Positions 6,694-14,185 of a stretch of 17,881 nucleotides of DNA are shown piece after piece. Below the pieces are notes generated by a model. That model saw only the letters and a list, made by a program, of their open reading frames with translations, did no database searches and was not told where the DNA came from. Source of the DNA: Chloroflexota bacterium (GTDB lineage: Bacteria; Chloroflexota; Anaerolineae; UBA4142); contig JACQGS010000030.1 of NCBI GenBank assembly GCA_016199405.1, forward strand, positions 1-17,881. The letters are read 5' to 3'. Numbering within the stretch: position 1 is the stretch's first letter; every line of letters starts with the position of its first letter. A program made the position numbers and the translations under genes.

Positions 6694-7883
6694 ACAGCCG
6701 CCCCGCGCCGCGCGTTCGCGCGATTCAGCCATACGAGCGCGCTAAAATAAATCGCGACCATCACGAATGGAATGATTCGCATCATCGCCGGCACACCGGT
6801 CGCGCTCGCGACCAAACCGGCGACGAGCGGTCCGGCGAGCGCGCCGGCATCCAGTCCCATATTATAAATGCCGGACGCCAGCCCGATTCCGACGGGGTCG
6901 CGGCTTTTTTCTTCGGCGACCAACGTCGCGCTCGTGACGCGGCTCAACCCGCGCGCCAGCCCCATCGCAATAAACAGCCCGACAAAAATCCACGGCTCGC
7001 GCACCCATGGCAAAACAAAAACCGCCAGCGACCAGCCGATCACGAGCAAGTGATTCAGCGTTCGAAAATCAATGAATTTGAATATTTTGCCCGAGAGCAT
7101 CCGGACGACGATGCCGGCAACGGATTTGATGCCTTTGAGCGTTCCGATTGCCACCAGACTCAAGCCAACGCCCAAACCAAAAAGCGGAAAGAACGTGCTA
7201 AAGCCGTCGTCGAGAAAATTGATATAGAACGCGACGAGCGTCGCAAATAAAAGCGCGGGGCTGGACGCGCCAAACGCGGCAAAAACTTTACGAATGCCGA
7301 GCATCGGATTGCTGCGCGCGGATTTTGCCGGCGCGGGCGCGCCCGCGAATTTCGGCAGCGTGAACGCGAGCAGAATTGTGCCGAGCGGCATCAGCCCCAT
7401 CGTGATGAAGGTGATTGAGTAGCCAAAGTGATCGGCAATCGCACCGCCGAAAAACGCGCCGAGCGCGTAACCGCCGGAGAGCGCGGCAGTGTACCAGCCC
7501 ATACGCGAGCCGTGCGATTGATCGGACGCTTGCGCTTGAATGGCGACCGGCAGCATGATCGTCGTGATCGCGCCGAACGCGAATCCGTGCAGCGCGGTGA
7601 GTAACAAAATCCAGGCGAGATCATCGCCAAAGCCAAAGCCGACGGTGCTGAGAATAAACAGCGCGGCGAATGCGACGATCAGTTTGCGCGCGCGCGCGGC
7701 GGAATAGAGCGCGCCGGTCGGCAAGCGCGACGCGAGTTGCAAAAACGCGAAGAGCGCGGTCACCGCGCCGATCAGTTCGACGCTATAGTTGGCGTGGTCA
7801 AGAAAAGGCGGCAGAAATGTATTCATGCCGCCTTCCGCCGTCGTCACGAGCAAGCTCGCGAGATAAATTTTCCAGAGAGTCAT
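6675..7883 (-). CDS. Major facilitator superfamily (MFS) transporter
   Basis: A 402-residue, about 12-TM inner-membrane transporter starting at MTLWKIYLASLLVTTAEGG. The first half has a typical MFS loop (LPTGALYSAARARK) in place of the usual GxLxDRxGRR, and GSRMGWYTAALSGGYALG in TM5. A charged central loop (PAPAKSARSN) separates the halves. The substrate is not readable. Its place between the ABC lipoprotein gene and ubiX suggests import of the UbiD substrate or export of its product. The frame is open a further 21 codons upstream, but those codons are the heptamer hairpin, so ATG 7883 is preferred although no SD precedes it. The last residues (AEIGD) and the stop are also encoded by a heptamer array. 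Confidence 0.85.
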   Translation of the reverse strand: MTLWKIYLASLLVTTAEGGMNTFLPPFLDHANYSVELIGAVTALFAFLQLASRLPTGALYSAARARKLIVAFAALFILSTVGFGFGDDLAWILLLTALHGFAFGAITTIMLPVAIQAQASDQSHGSRMGWYTAALSGGYALGAFFGGAIADHFGYSITFITMGLMPLGTILLAFTLPKFAGAPAPAKSARSNPMLGIRKVFAAFGASSPALLFATLVAFYINFLDDGFSTFFPLFGLGVGLSLVAIGTLKGIKSVAGIVVRMLSGKIFKFIDFRTLNHLLVIGWSLAVFVLPWVREPWIFVGLFIAMGLARGLSRVTSATLVAEEKSRDPVGIGLASGIYNMGLDAGALAGPLVAGLVASATGVPAMMRIIPFVMVAIYFSALVWLNRANARRGAAVAEIGD

Positions 7884-7963
7884 TGGAAAAGTGACAGGTC
7901 TCAAGTGACAGGTGCCAAGGGGTCGCTCTTGCTCGTCACTTGTCACCTGCCACTTGTCCCCTT
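7884..7963. repeat. Inverted heptamer array at the SBP-MFS junction
   Basis: Units such as AAGTGAC, AGGTGCC, CACTTGT and CACCTGC of period seven. The left half (7889-7909) pairs with the right half (7935-7955) in about 18 of 21 positions, leaving a loop of about 25 bases. In the transcript this would be a long hairpin between the lipoprotein stop and the MFS start, possibly a processing or attenuation site. It has no proper U-tract, so it is not a standard terminator. Confidence 0.75.
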
Positions 7964-9071
7964 ACTTACAATTCGCTTTGACGAACCCGCTGTCCTCAAG
8001 GGCTTTGACAAACGAATTGTCCGCCATGGACTCCGCCGTCATCTTTTTCTCGACGGCGGCTTTGTTTTCCGCAATGCTCGCCTTCAAGCCGTCAATCGTC
8101 GCGTACGGCGCGCACTGCAGTAAGACTTGACTCATCCGCTTGTAACCGCTTTCGAGAACGTCCTTGTCATCCAATTTCAAGTACGTGGACAAGGATTTGA
8201 CGACCGCATCCTTATTCTTGGCGTCTCGGATGAACCCGGTCGCCTGCACCATGCTTTTCACAAAGCGGTCCACGACATCTTTGTTCGCAGCGAGATACGC
8301 TTTGCTCGCGGCGATGCCCGTGTGCTGATACACGATCGGTTTATTCCACATACTTTCCAAGATGACCAAGCCGTCCTTGACCGCTTTGACGGAGAGGTCG
8401 GGATTCATCACGGTGCCGTCGATTTGTTTCGCCAAGAGCGCGGCTTCGCGTTCGGGCTCCGTGCCGATGGTGATGTACGTGACATCCTTATCCGGATCCA
8501 GCTTGAAAATGTCGCGGACGGCGATCCGCGTCACGGTATACGATGAACCGGACAATCCGCTGACCCCGAGTTTTTTGCCTTTCAAGTCCGCGGCGGTTTT
8601 GATCGCGGGCTGGACGACGAAATCGTAGTTGGGTGTGTTGACGAGACCCCCGATCAAAAGCAAATCGGCGCCACCCGCCGTCGCGGCAATGGCGCCCGAA
8701 GGCGCGGTGATGGCGAACTGCACATCTTTCGAGACGAGCGCCGTCGCGGTTCGCGTTCCGCCGTCCACAAAGACGACGGTAACGTCGAGATTATTCTTGT
8801 CGAAGAGTCCGGCGTCTTTGGCAACCCACACCGGCAGCGGATCCGGATTGAGCGTCGAGTACGCGACGGTCAGTTTTACTCTCGGCGCGCTCGTCGCCGT
8901 CGGCGGAACGGCTGTGGCGGGAACTGCGGTGGGCGGCACCGCCGTAGGTGCCGTTGTCGCGACTGCCGGCGCGGCGGTCGGCGGGGCGGCGGTGGGTGCC
9001 GGCGTTGGCGCCGGCGCGCATGCCGCGAGCGCGATCGCGAGGATCGCCATCAATCCCAGAAACTTTTTCAT
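7962..9071 (-). CDS. NitT/TauT-type ABC transporter substrate-binding lipoprotein (NMT1-like)
   Basis: A 369-residue lipoprotein. The signal peptide MKKFLGLMAILAIALAAC has a lipobox with C18. An Ala/Pro/Thr-rich linker runs to about residue 64 and spaces the domain from the membrane, as is common in Chloroflexota. The ligand domain starts at VKLTVAYS and shows the NMT1/SsuA pattern: WVAKDAGLF, a GGTRTATAL loop, VQFAITAPSGAIAA, LKGKKLGVSG. This family delivers nitrate, sulfonates, taurine, aromatic acids such as phthalate, pyrimidine vitamin precursors or riboflavin. The permease and ATPase genes are directly upstream. Flanking ubiD and ubiX make an aromatic or other UbiD-type carboxylate most likely; a flavin, as precursor for prenyl-FMN, is the alternative. 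The SD GGAGGAG fixes the start. Confidence 0.9.
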   Translation of the reverse strand: MKKFLGLMAILAIALAACAPAPTPAPTAAPPTAAPAVATTAPTAVPPTAVPATAVPPTATSAPRVKLTVAYSTLNPDPLPVWVAKDAGLFDKNNLDVTVVFVDGGTRTATALVSKDVQFAITAPSGAIAATAGGADLLLIGGLVNTPNYDFVVQPAIKTAADLKGKKLGVSGLSGSSYTVTRIAVRDIFKLDPDKDVTYITIGTEPEREAALLAKQIDGTVMNPDLSVKAVKDGLVILESMWNKPIVYQHTGIAASKAYLAANKDVVDRFVKSMVQATGFIRDAKNKDAVVKSLSTYLKLDDKDVLESGYKRMSQVLLQCAPYATIDGLKASIAENKAAVEKKMTAESMADNSFVKALEDSGFVKANCK

Positions 9072-9151
9072 CTCTTCTCCTCCTCAAAAATATTGCGGAC
9101 GATGCGGTGTCCGCGCTCCAACCGATGAATGCCCACCCGCACTTTGGGCGC

Positions 9152-10000
9152 TTACATTCGCTTTGGGCGCCACGCATCAAAGCGGCGTTCAAAACGATTC
9201 ACCAAATTCGTGATGAGCACGCCGAACGTGGTGATGATAAACAAGCCGACAAACAGCCGGTCGGTTTGAAACATCGCCGCCGCGTTCGCCATCATCAAGC
9301 CAATCCCGGCAGTCGCGCCGATCAGTTCGCCGACGACGATCCCGACCAACGCCCTGCCCAAGCCCACGCGCACGCCGGCGAGGATGAACGGGACCGAACC
9401 GGGCAGCGCAATCGTGCGAAAAATTTGCCAATCGTTCGCGCCGAACGAGCGCGCCGCGCGCAAGAGCGTTTCATCGAGCGAACGCACGCCGGATTGCGTG
9501 TTGATGATGATCGGGAAAACGCCGCCGAGAAAGACGAGCGCGACTTTGGACCAGATGCCAATGCCCAGCCAAATGATGAGCAGGGGCGTCAGCGCGACGC
9601 GCGGCGTGGCATTGAGCGCGGAGACAAACGGCTCGAAGACGTGATGGAAGGTGCGATACCAGCCGAGCAGCAACCCGAACGGAACGGCGACGAGGAGCGC
9701 GAACGCAAAGCCGAGGACAAATTCTTGTCCACTGACAAATAGATTGTTCCAGAATTCCTCGGTGCCGACCATCTTGAACGCGGCGAGCGCGATTTTGGAC
9801 GGCGCGCTCAGAAACAGCGGCGCGATCTTGCAATCTCTTCCCACCCAATCCCACACCAAGCAATTGGTGCCGACCCATTCCCATATCGTGAAAAAGACGA
9901 GAACGGAAGAGAGACTGAGAAGGGGTCCCCGATAATTTTCCAAGCCGCGGATCACCGCGACCTCCTCGGCTGATTGTTGCATCGCGGTTGATGGTGCCAC
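9152..10000 (-). CDS. NitT/TauT-type ABC transporter permease
   Basis: A 282-residue binding-protein-dependent permease (SsuC/TauC type). It has about six TM helices after a short cytoplasmic N-terminus. Its conserved EAA-like cytoplasmic loop RAARSFGANDWQIFRTIALP (181-200, then GSVP) docks on the ATPase. ATPRVALTPLLIIWLGIGIW (131-150) and GELIGATAGIGLMM (224-237) are typical of the family. I prefer GTG 10000, preceded by AAGGA at five bases. The frame is open back to 10081, but that extension runs into a palindromic repeat. It lies between the ATPase gene (stop 118 bases upstream) and the lipoprotein gene (80 bases downstream), and is expected to be co-transcribed with both. Confidence 0.9.
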   Translation of the reverse strand: MAPSTAMQQSAEEVAVIRGLENYRGPLLSLSSVLVFFTIWEWVGTNCLVWDWVGRDCKIAPLFLSAPSKIALAAFKMVGTEEFWNNLFVSGQEFVLGFAFALLVAVPFGLLLGWYRTFHHVFEPFVSALNATPRVALTPLLIIWLGIGIWSKVALVFLGGVFPIIINTQSGVRSLDETLLRAARSFGANDWQIFRTIALPGSVPFILAGVRVGLGRALVGIVVGELIGATAGIGLMMANAAAMFQTDRLFVGLFIITTFGVLITNLVNRFERRFDAWRPKRM

Positions 10001-10042
10001 CGCAATCCTTTGAAATTCTTCACTCTTTGGCTCGCTTTCTGT

Positions 10043-10097
10043 CGGAGAAGTAGCATAGCCCCTCGTGGGCGACGCGCACAAGGCGCTACGCTACTCC
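10043..10097. repeat. Imperfect palindrome between ABC ATPase and permease genes
   Basis: GTAGCATAGCCCCTCGTG (10050-10067) is an inverted copy, with a few mismatches, of CACAAGGCGCTACGCTAC (10077-10094). The ends are GGAGAAGTAGC and GCTACGCTACTCC. It would form a stem of about 18 base pairs with a GC-rich loop, in the non-coding gap upstream of the permease. Confidence 0.7.
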
Positions 10098-10117
10098 GGC
10101 ATACTGCAAGTACAGGA

Positions 10118-10927
10118 TTAAGCGCGTTCCGTTGCCTGCAAAAACATTCCCGTCTTGCTGGCTTCTTCTTCGATCATCCCCCACAGTTCATCCTCGTATT
10201 TCAAAAACTCGACCTGACGTTTTATTTTGAGCGGACGGGGGCGCGGTAGATTGATTGGCACAACCGATTTGATTTTGCCCGGGCGCGCGGTGAAAACCGC
10301 GACGCGGTCGGATAGGTAGATCGCTTCGGTGATGTTATGCGTGACAAAAAGCGCGGTCTTGCGCGCCGCCGACCAAATGCGCAAGAGCTCCGCTTGCATA
10401 AATTCGCGCGTGAGCGCGTCGAGGTTCGCGAACGGCTCGTCGAGCAAAAGAATGTCGGGGTTGGTCGCGAGCGCGCGGGCGAGATTGACGCGCTGCTGCA
10501 TCCCGCCGGACAATTCATTCGGAAAGCGCTCTTCAAAGCCGGCAAGCCCCACCAACTTGATAAACTCGCGCGCGCGATTTTGCGCGCCCGCGTCGCGCGT
10601 GCCCTGCAGCTCCAGACCATAGATCACATTACCCATCACCGTACGCCAGGGCAAGAGCGCCGGCGATTGAAAGACCATCGCGCGGTCTTTGCCGGGTTGG
10701 GTGACCGCTTTTCCGTCAATCCGGATTTCACCGCGCGCGATCGGGGTGAGCCCGTCGATCGCGTTCAGAAACGTCGTTTTGCCGCAGCCGCTGGGACCGA
10801 GGAGCGAAACGAATTCGCCGTCGTCCACCTGCAAACTGACGTCATCAAGCGCGAGGAATTGTTCGCGCGTGCGCGCGATGTGATATTCAATCGAGACGTT
10901 CTTGGCAGTTAGTTTTGGAGTCGGCAT
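10118..10927 (-). CDS. NitT/TauT-type ABC transporter ATP-binding protein
   Basis: A 269-residue ATPase of the SsuB/TauB type (numbered from ATG 10927). Walker A GPSGCGKTT (44-52), Q-loop VFQSPALLPW with Q87, signature LSGGMQQR (139-146), Walker B ILLLDEPF (159-166), D-loop ANLDALTRE, switch H197 in FVTHNITEA. All catalytic residues are present. It energises the neighbouring permease and lipoprotein. The frame is open 29 codons further upstream, but that part is encoded by the inverted heptamer array, so MPTPKLTAKNV is the likely N-terminus even though only weak purine-rich sequence precedes it. The C-terminal 40 residues carry no extra domain. It is the second gene after ubiD. Confidence 0.93.
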   Translation of the reverse strand: MPTPKLTAKNVSIEYHIARTREQFLALDDVSLQVDDGEFVSLLGPSGCGKTTFLNAIDGLTPIARGEIRIDGKAVTQPGKDRAMVFQSPALLPWRTVMGNVIYGLELQGTRDAGAQNRAREFIKLVGLAGFEERFPNELSGGMQQRVNLARALATNPDILLLDEPFANLDALTREFMQAELLRIWSAARKTALFVTHNITEAIYLSDRVAVFTARPGKIKSVVPINLPRPRPLKIKRQVEFLKYEDELWGMIEEEASKTGMFLQATERA

Positions 10928-10937
10928 GTCTTTTTGA

Positions 10938-11034
10938 ACGTGACACGGGGCAAGTGACATGGGAAGGCACAAGTCGGAAAGGTTTGCCGTCTCACTTGCA
11001 ACTTTGCTTGCCACTTGCCACCGGTCACTTGAGC
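10938..11034. repeat. Inverted heptamer array at the ubiD-ATPase junction
   Basis: CAAGTGAC-type units on the left (from 10939) and CACTTGC/CACTTGC/CACCGGT/CACTTGA units on the right (10992-11034) can pair; the outer 20 bases match in about 15 positions. The UbiD stop (TGA, 11025-11027) is made from one CACTTGA unit read on the other strand. Confidence 0.7.
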
Positions 11035-12488
11035 AAATGTCCCCATTTTTCGCGCGTCGCGCGTTTCACTTCTACGCTGGGACCGATTGCCGGCGGGAAT
11101 TCATCTTTCCATTCGTATGGGCGACACGCGTCGATCAGCAAGCGCGAGTTGAAACCCTTTTGCCCGGGTCGGATAATCGGGTCGAGCGGACCGCTCCACG
11201 CGCGATGGATGATATCCATTTGCGTCGCGGGGTCGGAGCGCGTCAGAATCGCCCACACGACATCATCCAAATCGGTGACATCAATGTCTTCATCGACGAC
11301 GACCGTGATGCGACCGAGATAGCCGGTCGCGCGCGCGCCGGTCGCAATCAGCAGCGCTTGCTTCGCGTGGCCGGGATAGCGTTGGTGGATGCCGACGACG
11401 GTCAGCAAGCGACAGCCGCCGACTTCGTGACACCACACGCCGCGCACATCCGGCACGCCGGCTTGATCGAGTGTACGCTTGAGTAACGCGGAGCGCAAAT
11501 ACGCGCGAAAACGATGCGGCTCGTATGGCGGTTTGTTCGGCGGGACGCCGAGCAGAATCGGATTGTGGCGATGATAAATGGCTTTCACTTCTATAAACGG
11601 TTCCGGGCGTTGCGAGGATGCGTAATAGCCCGTCCATTCGCCAAAGGGTCCTTCGGGCAAACGTTCGGTCGGATGAATGAAACCGGCAAGCACAATTTCC
11701 GCTTCCGCCGGAATCGGTAAGCCCGTATGTTTTTCTTTCACGACATCGTACGGGCGTCCGCGCATTCCGCCCGCCCATTCGTACTCCATCATATCGTCCG
11801 GTAATTCGACCGACGCCGCGATGAACAACAGCAAATCGCCGCCGGCGACGAGCGCGATGGGGCACGGCTCGCCGCGTTCAAAATATTTGTCGCGATGCAC
11901 GCGCCCGTGCTTGCCCGGCGAAATGTACGACCCGATGCGCTGCGCGTCGTGAATCATCGAGCGATACACGCCCAGATTCACAAAGCCGCTGTCCGGATCG
12001 CGCGTGATGTTCGGCGAGCCGGTGCCGATATATTTGCCGCCGTCCTGTTCGTGCCATCGGGGCACCGGAAATTTGTTGACGTTCACGGCATCGCCTTCGA
12101 TCACGTTTTCAAGAATCGGCGCGGCGTTCACGAAATTCACCGGCAATCTTTTCAAATCGGCGATGCGCTTCTCCCACGCCTCCATCAACTCCATCTTGCC
12201 GATGTCGAGCGGCATGCCGAGCGTCAGCGCGAGCCGCCGGCGATTGCCGTTGGCATTAAGCAATATGCGCATGCCCTGCGGGTAACCGGGAAATTCATCC
12301 ATCAGCACCGCCGGTGATTCGTCGGTGTGATGCAGCATTTCCGCGATCTGCCCGGCGTCCGGGTCGAGCGGCGCGCCGCGCACGTGTTTCAATTCGCCGA
12401 TTTGCTCCGCGCGCGCGAGCCAATCGCGGAGGTCGGTGTAGTCGAGATCGGTTGTGGTCATTTTCATTTGAGTTTGTGCGAGTGTCAT
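11025..12488 (-). CDS. ubiD: UbiD-family prenyl-FMN-dependent (de)carboxylase
   Basis: A 487-residue cytoplasmic enzyme of normal UbiD length, using prenylated FMN to decarboxylate, or reversibly carboxylate, an aromatic or alpha,beta-unsaturated acid. Catalytic residues are visible: R176 in NLGVYR and the Glu pair E279/E284 in EGPFGEWTGYY, which correspond to the Arg-Glu-Glu triad of Fdc/UbiD. N171 and H194 (SPGKHGR) fit the metal and cofactor ligands. PPNKPPYEPH (317-326) is also family-typical. The acid cannot be deduced. The ABC importer, MFS transporter and ubiX on the same strand argue for a catabolic acid decarboxylase rather than a quinone-pathway enzyme. Start ATG 12488 has AAAGGA five bases upstream. 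The stop lies in a heptamer array. Confidence 0.93.
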   Translation of the reverse strand: MTLAQTQMKMTTTDLDYTDLRDWLARAEQIGELKHVRGAPLDPDAGQIAEMLHHTDESPAVLMDEFPGYPQGMRILLNANGNRRRLALTLGMPLDIGKMELMEAWEKRIADLKRLPVNFVNAAPILENVIEGDAVNVNKFPVPRWHEQDGGKYIGTGSPNITRDPDSGFVNLGVYRSMIHDAQRIGSYISPGKHGRVHRDKYFERGEPCPIALVAGGDLLLFIAASVELPDDMMEYEWAGGMRGRPYDVVKEKHTGLPIPAEAEIVLAGFIHPTERLPEGPFGEWTGYYASSQRPEPFIEVKAIYHRHNPILLGVPPNKPPYEPHRFRAYLRSALLKRTLDQAGVPDVRGVWCHEVGGCRLLTVVGIHQRYPGHAKQALLIATGARATGYLGRITVVVDEDIDVTDLDDVVWAILTRSDPATQMDIIHRAWSGPLDPIIRPGQKGFNSRLLIDACRPYEWKDEFPPAIGPSVEVKRATREKWGHLLK

Positions 12489-12504
12489 TAGTTCCTTTCA
12501 TAAA

Positions 12505-12531
12505 GGGTAGTAGCCCAGCCGCGCTGGGCGT
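12505..12531. repeat. Short GC palindrome (GCCCAGCCGCGCTGGGC) upstream of ubiD
   Basis: GGGTAGTAGCCCAGCCGCGC followed by TGGGCGTCC holds a 17-base palindrome. Relatives lie at about 13071-13100, 17139-17162 and 17166-17195, all carrying a flanking GTAG or CTAC. It sits 17 bases upstream of the ubiD start, just before its SD. Confidence 0.75.
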
Positions 12532-12549
12532 CCATTGAACTCCTGTCCG

Positions 12550-13008
12550 CTAGCGGATCCATCCGAAAACGAGATAGATGATTCCGAAGGTCAATAGGAT
12601 TGTGTGCATTCTCAAAACGAACAACAACGAGTTCGACTTGAGAGAGAATACATCCAACCATTTGAATGGCTCGGGTTGTTTCACATCCCCGAACAAGCCG
12701 GGCACAAGCATTCCCAGTCTCTTCTCTATTTCAATAATATGCGTGAACTTCATTACTTCAACTTTCCTGTGATAAATTGTAATCTTCGAGCCGAAAAAGG
12801 CTGCAATGATCAAGAGAAGAGCCACAGCAGAAGTTGCCAGAACATTGCCCAGACGCCAGTCGATGCCCACAAGCGCAACGGCTAGCACGGCTTCAATTTC
12901 CAATGACTTCCAGGTCTGTGCGCGTGTCTGAAAATGATCTTGCCATTCCAATTCCAGACACTTGAGCAAGACTTGTTCACTTGGCATGGTTTGCTCATCT
13001 TGATTCAT
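12550..13008 (-). CDS. Small membrane protein of unknown function
   Basis: A 152-residue protein I do not recognise. A polar, acidic N-terminal helix has the pattern LELEWQDHFQTRAQTWKSLE (18-37). It is followed by hydrophobic segments at about 38-50 and 56-74, a charged middle containing MKFTHIIEIEKRLGML, and a C-terminal TM helix at about 127-150 ending GWIR. The start is supported by a G-rich SD (AAGGGGG) about eight bases upstream of ATG 13008. Its base composition looks less GC-rich than the flanking transport genes and its codon use differs, so it may be acquired. It lies between two ABC operons with no obvious functional tie. The TAG stop is inside the palindrome TCCGCTAGCGGA (12548-12559). 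Confidence 0.75.
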   Translation of the reverse strand: MNQDEQTMPSEQVLLKCLELEWQDHFQTRAQTWKSLEIEAVLAVALVGIDWRLGNVLATSAVALLLIIAAFFGSKITIYHRKVEVMKFTHIIEIEKRLGMLVPGLFGDVKQPEPFKWLDVFSLKSNSLLFVLRMHTILLTFGIIYLVFGWIR

Positions 13009-13070
13009 GACTTATCCCCCTTGCTCTCAAACCGCTCATTCTTCCGATATGCCGTTGCTTGCGCCGTGCT

Positions 13071-13100
13071 GTCCCGCCAGGCAGCGCGGCTGCCCGGCTA
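13071..13100. repeat. Short GC palindrome at the end of the iron-type ABC operon
   Basis: GGCAGCGCGGCTGCC with a following CGGCTAC is the inverted version of the GTAG...GCCCAGCCGCGCTGGGC family. It overlaps the ATPase stop codon (13098-13100) and could act as a 3' hairpin, although no U-tract follows on the minus strand. Confidence 0.6.
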
Positions 13101-14183
13101 CCCATTCGCCGGCAAGACGGTAATATACTCCGCCGGCAATTGCAGAAAAACGTTGTCGCCGCGCCGAACGCGATGCGCCGGGTTCAGCCGCGCGCGCATC
13201 AACTGCCCGCCGACCTGAATCTGGCAATCGTACATCTCGCCCAAAAAAATCGCCAATTGCACTTGCCCTTCAAACAAATTCTGCGTGTTCGCCGGTTTTT
13301 CCAAATGCACAATGATGCTCTCGGGCCGCGCGGAAACCAGCACGGCGTCGCCGGCGCGGATGCCGGCCGGCACCGTGCACTGCAAAACGCCATGCTCCGT
13401 TTCGACCGCGCCGGCGCGCGCGGTGCCGTGAATAAAATTCGTCGAACCGATAAAATCCGCGACGAATTGATTTGCCGGCGTGAGATAAATATCGCGCGGA
13501 TGCCCCATCTGCATGATTTTGCCGTCGTTCATCACCGCGATCACGTTCGACATCGCCAGCGCTTCGGATTGATCGTGCGTGACGTAGATCGTCGTCAGCC
13601 CCAACTGCCGCTGCAATTCGCGCAGTTCCACGCGCATTTGCTCGCGCAATTTTGCGTCGAGGTTCGAGAGCGGCTCATCCAGCAACAAAACTTTCGGCTC
13701 GCCGACGAGCGCGCGCGCGAGCGCAAGGCGTTGCTGTTGCCCGCCGGAAAGTTTCGGCGCGGGGCGGTCGGCGAGCGCGTCGAGTTGGACGACGCTGAGC
13801 GCGCGCATCACTTTGTCTTTCACTTGGCGCGCGTCGAAATGTTTTTTGCCGACGCGCAAAGGGAACGCGACGTTTTCAAACACGGTCATGTGGGGCCAAA
13901 TCGCGTAGGATTGAAACACCATTCCAATATCGCGCTGATGCGGCGCGACAAAAATCCGGTCGCGCGGCGAAGAGACGACCTGCGCGCCAATAAAAATCGT
14001 GCCCTCATCGTGCCGTTCCAGCCCGGCGATGCAACGCAGCGTCGTCGTTTTGCCGCAACCGGACGGACCGAGCAGGGTGAAAAAGCGCCCTTCTTCAACT
14101 TCAAATGAAATGCCATTGACCGCTGCGACAGACGCGGTTTTCTCACCGACGAATTTTTTTACGAGATCGCTGATTTTGAGCAT
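13098..14183 (-). CDS. Ferric-iron/polyamine-type ABC transporter ATP-binding protein
   Basis: A 361-residue ATPase of the FbpC/PotA/MalK group. Walker A GPSGCGKTT (39-47), Q-loop VFQSYAIWPHMT (Q91), signature LSGGQQQR (145-152), Walker B VLLLDEP (165-171), switch H203 in VTHDQSEA. After residue 240 a TOBE-like regulatory domain follows (VLVSARPESI, then LGEMYDCQIQVGG). Only two bases separate its ATG 14183 from the permease stop, so the two are coupled. The frame stays open upstream to 14930, but that stretch is the permease gene in another frame and has no ATPase content. The substrate follows from the partner binding protein and is uncertain (Fe3+, phosphonate, thiamine and similar). Confidence 0.93.
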   Translation of the reverse strand: MLKISDLVKKFVGEKTASVAAVNGISFEVEEGRFFTLLGPSGCGKTTTLRCIAGLERHDEGTIFIGAQVVSSPRDRIFVAPHQRDIGMVFQSYAIWPHMTVFENVAFPLRVGKKHFDARQVKDKVMRALSVVQLDALADRPAPKLSGGQQQRLALARALVGEPKVLLLDEPLSNLDAKLREQMRVELRELQRQLGLTTIYVTHDQSEALAMSNVIAVMNDGKIMQMGHPRDIYLTPANQFVADFIGSTNFIHGTARAGAVETEHGVLQCTVPAGIRAGDAVLVSARPESIIVHLEKPANTQNLFEGQVQLAIFLGEMYDCQIQVGGQLMRARLNPAHRVRRGDNVFLQLPAEYITVLPANG

Positions 14184-14185
14184 GG

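Noticed and set aside
7889..7955. Rho-independent terminator after the lipoprotein gene
   Set aside because: A strong hairpin but a long loop and no U-tract; called an inverted repeat array instead.
13059..14108. Plus-strand open frame of 349 codons opposite the iron-type ATPase
   Set aside because: The minus strand encodes a complete ABC ATPase; this frame is its shadow.
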